Under the pieces are notes generated by a model. The model was not told the DNA's origin. It made no database searches and worked only from the letters and a program-made list of their open reading frames with translations. A stretch of DNA of 64,000 nt from Haliclystus octoradiatus (lineage: Eukaryota; Cnidaria; Staurozoa; Stauromedusae; Haliclystidae): contig OU744448.1 of assembly GCA_916610825.1 (NCBI GenBank), positions 15,499,936 through 15,563,935 on the forward strand. The letters are read 5' to 3'. This document shows positions 7,650 to 21,689 of the stretch, piece by piece. A program made the position numbers and the translations under genes. Each line of letters opens with the position of its first letter. Positions within the stretch are counted from its first letter, which is position 1.

Positions 7650-10600
7650 ATTGAATTTAACAAAAACAGCTCAAAATGACCAAAAACAATGCTCAATTCT
7701 CAAGGGAATTCGAATTTAAGAAAAACAGCTCAAAATGACCAAAAACAATGCTTAATTCCCAAGGGAATTCGAATTTGACAAAAACAGCTCAAAATGACCA
7801 AAAACAATGCTTAATTCCCAAGGGAACTCAAATTTGACAAACACAGCTCAAAATGACCAAAAACAATGTTTAATTCCCAAGGGAATTCGAATTTGACAAA
7901 AACAGCTCAAATTGACTGAAAACAATGCTTAATTCCCAAGGGAATTCGTATTTGACAAAAACAACTTAAAATGACAAAATACAATGCTTAATTCCCAAGG
8001 GAATTCGAATTTGACAAAAACAGTTCAAAATGACCAAAAACAATGCTTAATTCCCAAGGGAATTCGAATTTGACAAAAACAGCTCAAAATGACCAACAAC
8101 AATGCTTAATTCCCAAGGAAATTCGAATTTGATAAAAACAGCTCAAAATAACCAAAAACAATGCTTAATTCCCAAGGGAATTCGAATTTGACAAAAACAG
8201 CTCAAAATGACCAAAAACAATGCTTAATTCCAAAGGGAATTCGAATTTGATAAAAACAGCTCAAAATAACCAAAAACAATGCTTAATTCCCAAGGGAATT
8301 CGAATTTGACAAAAACAGCTCAAAATGACCAAAAACAATGCTTAATTCCCAAGGGAATTCGAATTTGATAAAAACAGCTCAAAATAACCAAAAACAATGC
8401 TTAATTCCAAAGGGAATTCGAATTTGACAAAAACAGCTCAAAATGACCAAAAACAATGCTTAATTCCCAAGGGAATTCGAATTTGATAAAAACAGCTCAA
8501 AATGACCAAAAACAATGCTTAATTCTCAAGGGAATTCGAATTTGACAAAAACAATTCAAAATGACCAAATACATTGCTTAATTCCCAAGGGAATTCGAAT
8601 TTGATAAAAACAGCTCAAAATGACCAAAAACAATGCTTAATTTCAAAGGGAAATCGAATTTTACAAAAACAGCTCAAAATGACCAAAAACAATGCTTAAT
8701 TCCCAAGGTAATTCGAATTTGACAAAAACAACTCAAAATAACCAAAAACAATGCTCATTATCAAGGGAATTCGAATTTAAGAAAAACAGCTCAAAATGAC
8801 CAAAAACAATGCTTAATTCCCAAGGGAATTCGAATTTGACAAAAACAGCTCAAAATGACCAAAAACAATGCTTAATTCCCAAGGGAATTCGAATTTGACA
8901 AAAACAGCTCAAATTGACCGAAAACAATGTTTAATTCCCAAGGGAATTCGAATTTGACAAAAACAACTTAAAATGACAAAATACAATGCTTAATTCCCAA
9001 GGGAATTCGAATTTGACAAAAACAGCTCAAAATGACAAAAAACGATGCTTAATTCCAAAGGGAATTCGGAATTAACAAAAACAGCTCAAAATGACCAAAA
9101 ACAATGCTTAATTCCCAAGGGAATTCGAATTTGACAAAAACAGCTCAAAATGACCAAAAACAATGCTTAATTCCCAAGGGAATTCGAATTTGATAAAAAC
9201 AGCTCAAAATAACCAAAAACAATGCTTAATTCCCAAGGTAATTCGAATTTGACAAAAACAACTCAAAATGACCAAAAACAATGCTTAATTCCCAAGGGAA
9301 TTCGAATTTAACAAAAACAGCTCAAAATGACCAAAAACAATGCTTAATTCCAAAGGGAATTCGAATTTGACAAAAACAGCTCAAAATGACCAAAAACAAT
9401 GCTTAATTCCCAAGGGAACTTGAATTTGACAAACACAGCTCAAAATGACCAAAAACAATGCTTAATTCCCAAGGGAATTCGAATTTGACAAAAACAGCTC
9501 AAAATGACCAAAAACAATGCTTAATTCCCAAGGGAATTCGAATTTGATAAAAACAGCTCAAAATAACCAAAAACAATGCTTAATTCCCAAGGGAAATTGA
9601 ATTTGACAAAAACAGCTCAAAATGACCAAAAACAATGCTCAATTCTCAAGGGAATTCGAATTTAAGAAAAACAGCTCAAAATGACCAAAAACAATGCTTA
9701 ATTCCCAAGGGAATTCGAATTTGACAAAAACAACTCAAAATAACCAAAAACAATGCTTAATTCCCAAGGTAATTCGAATTTGACAAAAACAACTCAAAAT
9801 GACCAAAAACAATGCTTAATTCACAAGGGAATTCGAATTTAACAAAAACAGCTCAAATTGACCGAAAACAATGCTTAATTCCCAAGGGAATTCGAATTTG
9901 ACAAAAACAACTTAAAATGACAAAATACAATGCTTAATTCCCAAGGGAATTCGAATTTGACAAAAACAGCTCAAAATGACAAAAAACAATGCTTAATTCC
10001 AAAGGGAATTCGGAATTAACAAAAACAGCTCAAAATGACCAAAAACAATGCTTAATTCCCAAGGGAATTCGAATTTGACAAAAACAACTTAAAATGACAA
10101 AATACAATGCTTAATTCCCAAGGGAATTCGAATTTGACAAAAACAGCTCAAAATGACCAAAAAAAATGCTTAATTCCCAAGGGAATTCGAATTTGACAAA
10201 AACAGCTCAAAATGACCAAAAACAATGCTTAATTCCCAAGGGAACTCGAATTTGACAAACACAGCTCAAAATGACCAAAAACAATGTTTAATTCCCAAGG
10301 GAATTCGAATTTGACAAAAACAGCTCAAAATGACCAAAAACAATGCTTAATTCCCAAGGGAATTCGAATTTGACAAAAACAGCTCAAAATGACCAAAAAC
10401 AATGCTTAATTCCCAAGGGAATTCGAATTTGACAAAAACAATTCAAAATGACCAAATACATTGCTTAATTCCCAAGGGAATTCGAATTTGATAAAAACAG
10501 CTCAAAATGACCAAAAACAATGCTTAATTCCAAAGGGAAATCGAATTTGACAAAAACAACTCAAAATAACCAAAAACAATGCTCAATTCTCAAGGGAATT

Positions 10601-13600
10601 CGAATTTAAGAAAAATAGCTCAAAATGACCAAAAACAATGCTTAATTCCCAAGGGAATTCGAATTTGACAAAAACAGCTCAAAATTACCAAAAACAATGC
10701 TTAATTCCCAAGGGAATTCGAATTTGACAAAAACAGCTCAAATTGACCGAAAACAATGCTTAATTCCCAAGGGAATTCGAATTTGACAAAAACAACTTAA
10801 AATGACAAAATACAATGCTTAATTCCCAAGGGAATTCGAATTTGACAAAAACAGCTCAAAATGACCAAAAACAATGCTTAATTCCCAAGGGAATTCGAAT
10901 TTGATAAAAACAGCTCAAAATAACCAAAAACAATGCTTAATTCCCAAGGGAAATTGAATTTGACAAAAACAGCTCAAAATGACCAAAAACAATGCTCAAT
11001 TATCAAGGGAATTCGAATTTAATAAAAACAGCTCAAAATGACCAAAAACAATGCTTAATTCCCAAGGGAAATTGAATTTAACAAAAACAGCTCAAAATGA
11101 CCAAAAACAATGCTCAATTCTCAAGGGAATTCGAATTTAAGAAAAACAGCTCAAAATGACCAAAAACAATGCTTAATTCCCAAGGGAATTCGAATTTGAC
11201 AAAAACAGCTCAAAATGACCAAAAACAATGCTTAATTCCCAAGGGAACTCAAATTTGACAAACACAGCTCAAAATGACCAAAAACAATGTTTAATTCCCA
11301 AGGGAATTCGAATTTGACAAAAACAGCTCAAATTGACTGAAAACAATGCTTAATTCCCAAGGGAATTCGTATTTGACAAAAACAACTTAAAATGACAAAA
11401 TACAATGCTTAATTCCCAAGGGAATTCGAATTTGACAAAAACAGTTCAAAATGACCAAAAACAATGCTTAATTCCCAAGGGAATTCGAATTTGACAAAAA
11501 CAGCTCAAAATGACCAACAACAATGCTTAATTCCCAAGGAAATTCGAATTTGATAAAAACAGCTCAAAATAACCAAAAACAATGCTTAATTCCCAAGGGA
11601 ATTCGAATTTGACAAAAACAGCTCAAAATGACCAAAAACAATGCTTAATTCCAAAGGGAATTCGAATTTGATAAAAACAGCTCAAAATAACCAAAAACAA
11701 TGCTTAATTCCCAAGGGAATTCGAATTTGACAAAAACAGCTCAAAATGACCAAAAACAATGCTTAATTCCCAAGGGAATTCGAATTTGATAAAAACAGCT
11801 CAAAATAACCAAAAACAATGCTTAATTCCCAAGGGAATTCGAATTTGACAAAAACAGCTCAAAATGACCAAAAACAATGCTTAATTCCCAAGGGAATTCG
11901 AATTTGATAAAAACAGCTCAAAATGACCAAAAACAATGCTTAATTCTCAAGGGAATTCGAATTTGACAAAAACAATTCAAAATGACCAAATACATTGCTT
12001 AATTCCCAAGGGAATTCGAATTTGATAAAAACAGCTCAAAATGACCAAAAACAATGCTTAATTTCAAAGGGAAATCGAATTTTACAAAAACAGCTCAAAA
12101 TGACCAAAAACAATGCTTAATTCCCAAGGTAATTCGAATTTGACAAAAACAACTCAAAATAACCAAAAACAATGCTCATTTCTCAAGGGAATTCGAATTT
12201 AAGAAAAACAGCTCAAAATGACCAAAAACAATGCTTAATTCCCAAGGGAATTCGAATTTGACAAAAACAGCTCAAAATGACCAAAAACAATGCTTAATTC
12301 CCAAGGGAATTCGAATTTGACAAAAACAGCTCAAATTGACCGAAAACAATGCTTAATTCCCAAGGGAATTCGAATTTGACAAAAACAACTTAAAATGACA
12401 AAATACAATGCTTAATTCCCAAGGGAATTCGAATTTGACAAAAACAGCTCAAAATGACAAAAAACGATGCTTAATTCCAAAGGGAATTCGGAATTAACAA
12501 AAACAGCTCAAAATGACCAAAAACAATGCTTAATTCCCAAGGGAATTCGAATTTGACAAAAACAGCTCAAAATGACCAAAAACAATGCTTAATTCCCAAG
12601 GGAATTCGAATTTGATAAAAACAGCTCAAAATAACCAAAAACAATGCTTAATTCCCAAGGTAATTCGAATTTGACAAAAACAACTCAAAATGACCAAAAA
12701 CAATGCTTAATTCCCAAGGGAATTCGAATTTAACAAAAACAGCTCAAAATGACCAAAAACAATGCTTAATTCCAAAGGGAATTCGAATTTGACAAAAACA
12801 GCTCAAAATGACCAAAAACAATGCTTAATTCCCAAGGGAACTTGAATTTGACAAACACAGCTCAAAATGACCAAAAACAATGCTTAATTCCCAAGGGAAT
12901 TCGAATTTGACAAAAACAGCTCAAAATGACCAAAAACAATGCTTAATTCCCAAGGGAATTCGAATTTGATAAAAACAGCTCAAAATAACCAAAAACAATG
13001 CTTAATTCCCAAGGGAAATTGAATTTGACAAAAACAGCTCAAAATGACCAAAAACAATGCTCAATTCTCAAGGGAATTCGAATTTAAGAAAAACAGCTCA
13101 AAATGACCAAAAACAATGCTTAATTCCCAAGGGAATTCGAATTTGACAAAAACAACTCAAAATAACCAAAAACAATGCTTAATTCCCAAGGTAATTCGAA
13201 TTTGACAAAAACAACTCAAAATGACCAAAAACAATGCTTAATTCACAAGGGAATTCGAATTTAACAAAAACAGCTCAAATTGACCGAAAACAATGCTTAA
13301 TTCCCAAGGGAATTCGAATTTGACAAAAACAACTTAAAATGACAAAATACAATGCTTAATTCCCAAGGGAATTCGAATTTGACAAAAACAGCTCAAAATG
13401 ACAAAAAACAATGCTTAATTCCAAAGGGAATTCGGAATTAACAAAAACAGCTCAAAATGACCAAAAACAATGCTTAATTCCCAAGGGAATTCGAATTTGA
13501 CAAAAACAACTTAAAATGACAAAATACAATGCTTAATTCCCAAGGGAATTCGAATTTGACAAAAACAGCTCAGAATGACCAAAAAAAATGCTTAATTCCC

Positions 13601-14470
13601 AAGGGAATTCGAATTTGACAAAAACAGCTCAAAATGACCAAAAACAATGCTTAATTCCCAAGGGAACTCGAATTTGACAAACACAGCTCAAAATGACCAA
13701 AAACAATGTTTAATTCCCAAGGGAATTCGAATTTGACAAAAACAGCTCAAAATGACCAAAAACAATGCTTAATTCCCAAGGGAATTCGAATTTGAGAAAA
13801 ACAGCTCAAAATGACCAAAAACAATGCTTAATTCTCAAGGGAATTCGAATTTGACAAAAACAATTCAAAATGACCAAATACATTGCTTAATTCCCAAGGG
13901 AATTCGAATTTGATAAAAACAGCTCAAAATGACCAAAAACAATGCTTAATTCCAAAGGGAAATCGAATTTGACAAAAACAACTCAAAATAACCAAAAACA
14001 ATGCTCAATTCTCAAGGGAATTCGAATTTAAGAAAAATAGCTCAAAATGACCAAAAACAATGCTTAATTCCCAAGGGAATTCGAATTTGACAAAAACAGC
14101 TCAAAATTACCAAAAACAATGCTTAATTCCCAAGGGAATTCGAATTTGACAAAAACAGCTCAAATTGACCGAAAACAATGCTTAATTCCCAAGGGAATTC
14201 GAATTTGACAAAAACAACTTAAAATGACAAAATACAATGCTTAATTCCCAAGGGAATTCGAATTTGACAAAAACAGCTCAAAATGACCAAAAACAATGCT
14301 TAATTCCCAAGGGAATTCGAATTTGATAAAAACAGCTCAAAATAACCAAAAACAATGCTTAATTCCCAAGGGAAATTGAATTTGACAAAAACAGCTCAAA
14401 ATGACCAAAAACAATGCTCAATTATCAAGGGAATTCGAATTTAAGAAAAACAGCTCAAAATGACCAAAAA
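7650..14470 (+). repeat. Two copies of a 58-monomer block (about 3.42 kb)
   Basis: Copy 1 is about 7650-11071 and copy 2 about 11072-14470. Shared private variants are ATTGACTGA (7911 and 11332), AACGATGC (9041 and 12463), an A-for-C run before ATGC (10161 and 13583) and AATTATCAAGGG (near 11001 and 14423). Distances are 3421 or 3422 bp, i.e. 58 x 59 with one 1-bp deletion at about 8758 in copy 1. This is the largest single duplicated block in the window. Confidence 0.92.
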
Positions 14471-17400
14471 CAATGCTTAATTCCCAAGGGAATTCGAATT
14501 TGATAAAAACAGCTCAAAATAACCAAAAACAATGCTTAATTCCCAAGGGAAATTGAATTTGACAAAAACAGCTCAAAATGACCAAAAACAATGCTCAATT
14601 CTCAAGGGAATTCGAATTTAAGAAAAACAGCTCAAAATGACCAAAAACAATGCTTAATTCCCAAGGGAATTCGAATTTGACAAAAACAGCTCAAAATGAC
14701 CAAAAACAATGCTTAATTCCCAAGGGAATTCGAATTTGACAAAAACAGCTCAAATTGACCGAAAACAATGCTTAATTCCCAAGGGAATTCGAATTTGACA
14801 AAAACAACTTAAAATGACAAAATACAATGCTTAATTCCCAAGGGAATTCGAATTTGACAAAAACAGCTCAAAATGACCAAAAACAATGCTTAATTCCCAA
14901 GGGAACTCGAATTTGACAAACACAGCTCAAAATGACCAAAAACAATGCTTAATTCCCAAGGGAATTCGAATTTGATAAAAACAGCTCAAAATAACCAAAA
15001 ACAATGCTTAATTCCCAAGGGAAATTGAATTTGACAAAAACAGCTCAAAATGACCAAAAACAATGCTCAATTCTCAAGGGAATTCGAATTTAAGAAAAAC
15101 AGCTCAAAATGACCAAAAACAATGCTTAATTCCAATGGGAATTCGAATTTGATAAAAACAGCTCAAAATAACCAAAAACAATGCTTAATTCCCAAGGGAA
15201 ATTGAATTTGACAAAAACAGCTCAAAATGACCAAAAACAATGCTCAATTCTCAAGGGAATTCGAATTTAAGAAAAACAGCTCAAAATGACCAAAAACAAT
15301 GCTTAATTCCCAAGGGAATTCGAATTTGACAAAAACAGCTCAAAATGACCAAAAACAATGCTTAATTCCCAAGGGAATTCGAATTTGATAAAAACAGCTC
15401 AAAATAACCAAAAACAATGCTTAATTCCCAAGGGAAATTGAATTTGACAAAAACAGCTCAAAATGACCAAAAACAATGCTCGATTCTCAAGGGAATTCGA
15501 ATTTAAGAAAAACAGCTCAAAATGACCAAAAACAATGCTTAATTCCCAAGGGAATTCGAATTTGACAAAAACAGCTCAAAATGACCAAAAACAATGCTTA
15601 ATTCCCAAGGGAATTCGAATTTGATAAAAACAGCTCAAAATAACCAAAAACAATGCTTAATTCCCAAGGGAAATTGAATTTGACAAAAACAGCTCAAAAT
15701 AACCAAAAACAATGCTCAATTCTCAAGGGAATTCGAATTTAAGAAAAACAGCTCAAAATGACCAAAAACAATGCTTAATTCCCAAGGGAATTCGAATTTG
15801 ACAAAAACAGCTCAAAATGACCAAAAACAATGCTTAATTCCCAAGGGAACTCGAATTTGACAAACACAGCTCAAAAATGACCAAAAACAATGTTTAATTC
15901 CCAAGGGAATTCGAATTTGACAAAAACAGCTCAAATTGACCGAAAACAATGCTTAATTCCCAAGGGAATTCGAATTTGACAAAAACAGCTCAAAATGACC
16001 AAAAACAATGCTTAATTCCCAAGGGAATTCGAATTTGATAAAAACAGCTCAAAATGACCAAAAACAATGCTTAATTCCCAAGGGAAATTGAATTTGACAA
16101 AAACAGCTCAAAATGACCAAAAACAATGCTCAATTCTCAAGGGAATTCGAATTTAAGAAAAACAATTCAAAATGACCAAATACATTGCTTAATTCCCAAG
16201 GGAATTCGAATTTGATAAAAACAGCTCAAAATGACCAAAAACAATGCTTAATTCCAAAGGGAAATCGAATTTGACAAAAACAGCTCAAAATAACCAAAAA
16301 CAATGCTTAATTCCCAAGGGAAATTGAATTTGACAAAAACAGCTCAAAATGACCAAAAACAATGCTTAATTCTCAAGGGAATTCGAATTTGACAAAAACA
16401 ATTCAAAATGACCAAATACAATGCTTAATTCCCAAGGGAATTCGAATTTGATAAAAACAGCTCAAAATGACCAAAAACAATGCTTAATTCCAAAGGGAAA
16501 TCGAATTTGACAAAAACAACTCAAAATAACCAAAAACAATGCTCAATTCTCAAGGGAATTCGAATTTAAGAAAAATAGCTCAAAATGACCAAAAACAATG
16601 CTTAATTCCCAAGGGAATTCGAATTTGACAAAAACAGCTCAAAATTACCAAAAACAATGCTTAATTCCCAAGGGAATTCGAATTTGACAAAAACAGCTCA
16701 AATTGACCGAAAACAATGCTTAATTCCCAAGGGAATTCGAATTTGACAAAAACAACTTAAAATGACAAAATACAATGCTTAATTCCCAAGGGAATTCGAA
16801 TTTGACAAAAACAGCTCAAAATGACCAAAAACAATGCTTAATTCCCAAGGGAATTCGAATTTGATAAAAACAGCTCAAAATAACCAAAAACAATGCTTAA
16901 TTCCCAAGGGAAATTGAATTTGACAAAAACAGCTCAAAATGACCAAAAACAATGCTCAATTATCAAGGGAATTCGAATTTAAGAAAAACAGCTCAAAATG
17001 ACCAAAAACAATGCTTAATTCCCAAGGGAATTCGAATTTGATAAAAACAGCTCAAAATAACCAAAAACAATGCTTAATTCCCAAGGGAAATTGAATTTGA
17101 CAAAAACAGCTCAAAATGACCAAAAACAATGCTCAATTCTCAAGGGAATTCGAATTTAAGAAAAACAGCTCAAAATGACCAAAAACAATGCTTAATTCCC
17201 AAGGGAATTCGAATTTGACAAAAACAGCTCAAAATGACCAAAAACAATGCTTAATTCCCAAGGGAATTCGAATTTGACAAAAACAGCTCAAATTGACCGA
17301 AAACAATGCTTAATTCCCAAGGGAATTCGAATTTGACAAAAACAACTTAAAATGACAAAATACAATGCTTAATTCCCAAGGGAATTCGAATTTGACAAAA

Positions 17401-20400
17401 ACAGCTCAAAATGACCAAAAACAATGCTTAATTCCCAAGGGAACTCGAATTTGACAAACACAGCTCAAAATGACCAAAAACAATGCTTAATTCCCAAGGG
17501 AATTCGAATTTGATAAAAACAGCTCAAAATAACCAAAAACAATGCTTAATTCCCAAGGGAAATTGAATTTGACAAAAACAGCTCAAAATGACCAAAAACA
17601 ATGCTCAATTCTCAAGGGAATTCGAATTTAAGAAAAACAGCTCAAAATGACCAAAAACAATGCTTAATTCCAATGGGAATTCGAATTTGATAAAAACAGC
17701 TCAAAATAACCAAAAACAATGCTTAATTCCCAAGGGAAATTGAATTTGACAAAAACAGCTCAAAATGACCAAAAACAATGCTCAATTCTCAAGGGAATTC
17801 GAATTTAAGAAAAACAGCTCAAAATGACCAAAAACAATGCTTAATTCCAATGGGAATTCGAATTTGATAAAAACAGCTCAAAATAACCAAAAACAATGCT
17901 TAATTCCCAAGGGAAATTGAATTTGACAAAAACAGCTCAAAATGACCAAAAACAATGCTCAATTCTCAAGGGAATTCGAATTTAAGAAAAACAGCTCAAA
18001 ATGACCAAAAACAATGCTTAATTCCCAAGGGAATTCGAATTTGACAAAAACAGCTCAAAATGACCAAAAACAATGCTTAATTCCCAAGGGAATTCGAATT
18101 TGATAAAAACAGCTCAAAATAACCAAAAACAATGCTTAATTCCCAAGGGAAATTGAATTTGACAAAAACAGCTCAAAATGACCAAAAACAATGCTCGATT
18201 CTCAAGGGAATTCGAATTTAAGAAAAACAGCTCAAAATGACCAAAAACAATGCTTAATTCCCAAGGGAATTCGAATTTGACAAAAACAGCTCAAAATGAC
18301 CAAAAACAATGCTTAATTCCCAAGGGAATTCGAATTTGATAAAAACAGCTCAAAATAACCAAAAACAATGCTTAATTCCCAAGGGAAATTGAATTTGACA
18401 AAAACAGCTCAAAATGACCAAAAACAATGCTCAATTCTCAAGGGAATTCGAATTTAAGAAAAACAGCTCAAAATGACCAAAAACAATGCTTAATTCCCAA
18501 GGGAATTCGAATTTGACAAAAACAGCTCAAAATGACCAAAAACAATGCTTAATTCCCAAGGGAACTCGAATTTGACAAACACAGCTCAAAATGACCAAAA
18601 ACAATGTTTAATTCCCAAGGGAATTCGAATTTGACAAAAACAGCTCAAATTGACCGAAAACAATGCTTAATTCCCAAGGGAATTCGAATTTGACAAAAAC
18701 AGCTCAAAATGACCAAAAACAATGCTTAATTCCCAAGGGAATTCGAATTTGATAAAAACAGCTCAAAATAACCAAAAACAATGCTTAATTCCCAAGGGAA
18801 ATTGAATTTGACAAAAACAGCTCAAAATGACCAAAAACAATGCTCAATTCTCAAGGGAATTCGAATTTAAGAAAAACAATTCAAAATGACCAAATACATT
18901 GCTTAATTCCCAAGGGAATTCGAATTTGATAAAAACAGCTCAAAATGACCAAAAACAATGCTTAATTCCAAAGGGAAATCGAATTTGACAAAAACAGCTC
19001 AAAATAACCAAAAACAATGCTTAATTCCCAAGGGAAATTGAATTTGACAAAAACAGCTCAAAATGACCAAAAACAATGCTTAATTCTCAAGGGAATTCGA
19101 ATTTGACAAAAACAATTCAAAATGACCAAATACATTGCTTAATTCCCAAGGGAATTCGAATTTGATAAAAACAGCTCAAAATGACCAAAAACAATGCTTA
19201 ATTCCAAAGGGAAATCGAATTTGACAAAAACAACTCAAAATAACCAAAAACAATGCTCAATTCTCAAGGGAATTCGAATTTAAGAAAAATAGCTCAAAAT
19301 GACCAAAAACAATGCTTAATTCCCAAGGGAATTCGAATTTGACAAAAACAGCTCAAAATTACCAAAAACAATGCTTAATTCCCAAGGGAATTCGAATTTG
19401 ACAAAAACAGCTCAAATTGACCGAAAACAATGCTTAATTCCCAAGGGAATTCGAATTTGACAAAAACAACTTAAAATGACAAAATACAATGCTTAATTCC
19501 CAAGGGAATTCGAATTTGACAAAAACAGCTCAAAATGACCAAAAACAATGCTTAATTCCCAAGGGAATTCGAATTTGATAAAAACAGCTCAAAATAACCA
19601 AAAACAATGCTTAATTCCCAAGGGAAATTGAATTTGACAAAAACAGCTCAAAATGACCAAAAACAATGCTCAATTATCAAGGGAATTCGAATTTAAGAAA
19701 AACAGCTCAAAATGACCAAAAACAATGCTTAATTCCCAAGGGAATTCGAATTTGATAAAAACAGCTCAAAATAACCAAAAACAATGCTTAATTCCCAAGG
19801 GAAATTGAATTTGACAAAAACAGCTCAAAATGACCAAAAACAATGCTCAATTCTCAAGGGAATTCGAATTTAAGAAAAACAGCTCAAAATGACCAAAAAC
19901 AATGCTTAATTCCCAAGGGAATTCGAATTTGACAAAAACAGCTCAAAATGACCAAAAACAATGCTTAATTCCCAAGGGAATTCGAATTTGACAAAAACAG
20001 CTCAAATTGACCGAAAACAATGCTTAATTCCCAAGGGAATTCGAATTTGACAAAAACAACTTAAAATGACAAAATACAATGCTTAATTCCCAAGGGAATT
20101 CGAATTTGACAAAAACAGCTCAAAATGACCAAAAACAATGCTTAATTCCCAAGGGAACTCGAATTTGACAAACACAGCTCAAAATGACCAAAAACAATGC
20201 TTAATTCCCAAGGGAATTCGAATTTGATAAAAACAGCTCAAAATAACCAAAAACAATGCTTAATTCCCAAGGGAAATTGAATTTGACAAAAACAGCTCAA
20301 AATGACCAAAAACAATGCTCAATTCTCAAGGGAATTCGAATTTAAGAAAAACAGCTCAAAATGACCAAAAACAATGCTTAATTCCAATGGGAATTCGAAT

Positions 20401-21085
20401 TTGATAAAAACAGCTCAAAATAACCAAAAACAATGCTTAATTCCCAAGGGAAATTGAATTTGACAAAAACAGCTCAAAATGACCAAAAACAATGCTCAAT
20501 TCTCAAGGGAATTCGAATTTAAGAAAAACAGCTCAAAATGACCAAAAACAATGCTTAATTCCCAAGGGAATTCGAATTTGACAAAAACAGCTCAAAATGA
20601 CCAAAAACAATGCTTAATTCCCAAGGGAATTCGAATTTGATAAAAACAGCTCAAAATAACCAAAAACAATGCTTAATTCCCAAGGGAAATTGAATTTGAC
20701 AAAAACAGCTCAAAATGACCAAAAACAATGCTCGATTCTCAAGGGAATTCGAATTTAAGAAAAACAGCTCAAAATGACCAAAAACAATGCTTAATTCCCA
20801 AGGGAATTCGAATTTGACAAAAACAGCTCAAAATGACCAAAAACAATGCTTAATTCCCAAGGGAATTCGAATTTGATAAAAACAGCTCAAAATAACCAAA
20901 AACAATGCTTAATTCCCAAGGGAAATTGAATTTGACAAAAACAGCTCAAAATGACCAAAAACAATGCTCAATTCTCAAGGGAATTCGAATTTAAGAAAAA
21001 CAGCTCAAAATGACCAAAAACAATGCTTAATTCCCAAGGGAATTCGAATTTGACAAAAACAGCTCAAAATGACCAAAAACAATGC
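13795..21085 (+). repeat. Three copies of a 43-46-monomer block
   Basis: Copies lie at about 13795-16332, 16333-19046 and 19047-21085 (the last incomplete). The variant GCTCGATTCTC occurs at 15481, 18196 and 20733; AATTATC occurs near 14423, 16961 and 19675. Intervals are 43 x 59 (2537) or 46 x 59 (2714), plus 1 bp from an extra A near 15874. The middle copy is longer because a three-monomer unit marked by TTCCAATGGG is present twice (near 17670 and 17847) but once in the other copies. The left end overlaps the end of the 58-monomer duplication. Confidence 0.9.
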
Positions 21086-21689
21086 TTAATTCCCAAGGGA
21101 ATTCGAATTTGACAAAAACAGCTCAAATTGACCGAAAACAATGCTTAATTCCCAAGGGAATTCGAATTTGACAAAAACAACTTAAAGTGACAAAATACAA
21201 TGCTTAATTCCCAAGGGAATTCGAATTTGACAAAAACAGCTCAAAATGACAAAAAACAATGCTTAATTCCAAAGGGAATTCGGAATTAACAAAAACAGCT
21301 CAAAATGACCAAAAACAATGCTTAATTCCCAAGGGAATTCGAATTTGATAAAAACAGCTCAAAATAACCAAAAACAATGCTTAATTCCCAAGGGAAATTG
21401 AATTTAACAAAAACAGCTCAAAATGACCAAAAACAATGCTCAATTCTCAAGGGAATTCGAATTTAAGAAAAACAGCTCAAAATGACCAAAAACAATGCTT
21501 AATTCCCAAGGGAATTCGAATTTGACAAAAACAGCTCAAAATGACCAAAAACAATGCTTAATTCCCAAGGGAATTCGAATTTGATAAAAACAGCTCAAAA
21601 TAACCAAAAACAATGCTTAATTCCCAAGGGAAATTGAATTTGACAAAAACAGCTCAAAATGACCAAAAACAATGCTCAATTCTCAAGGG

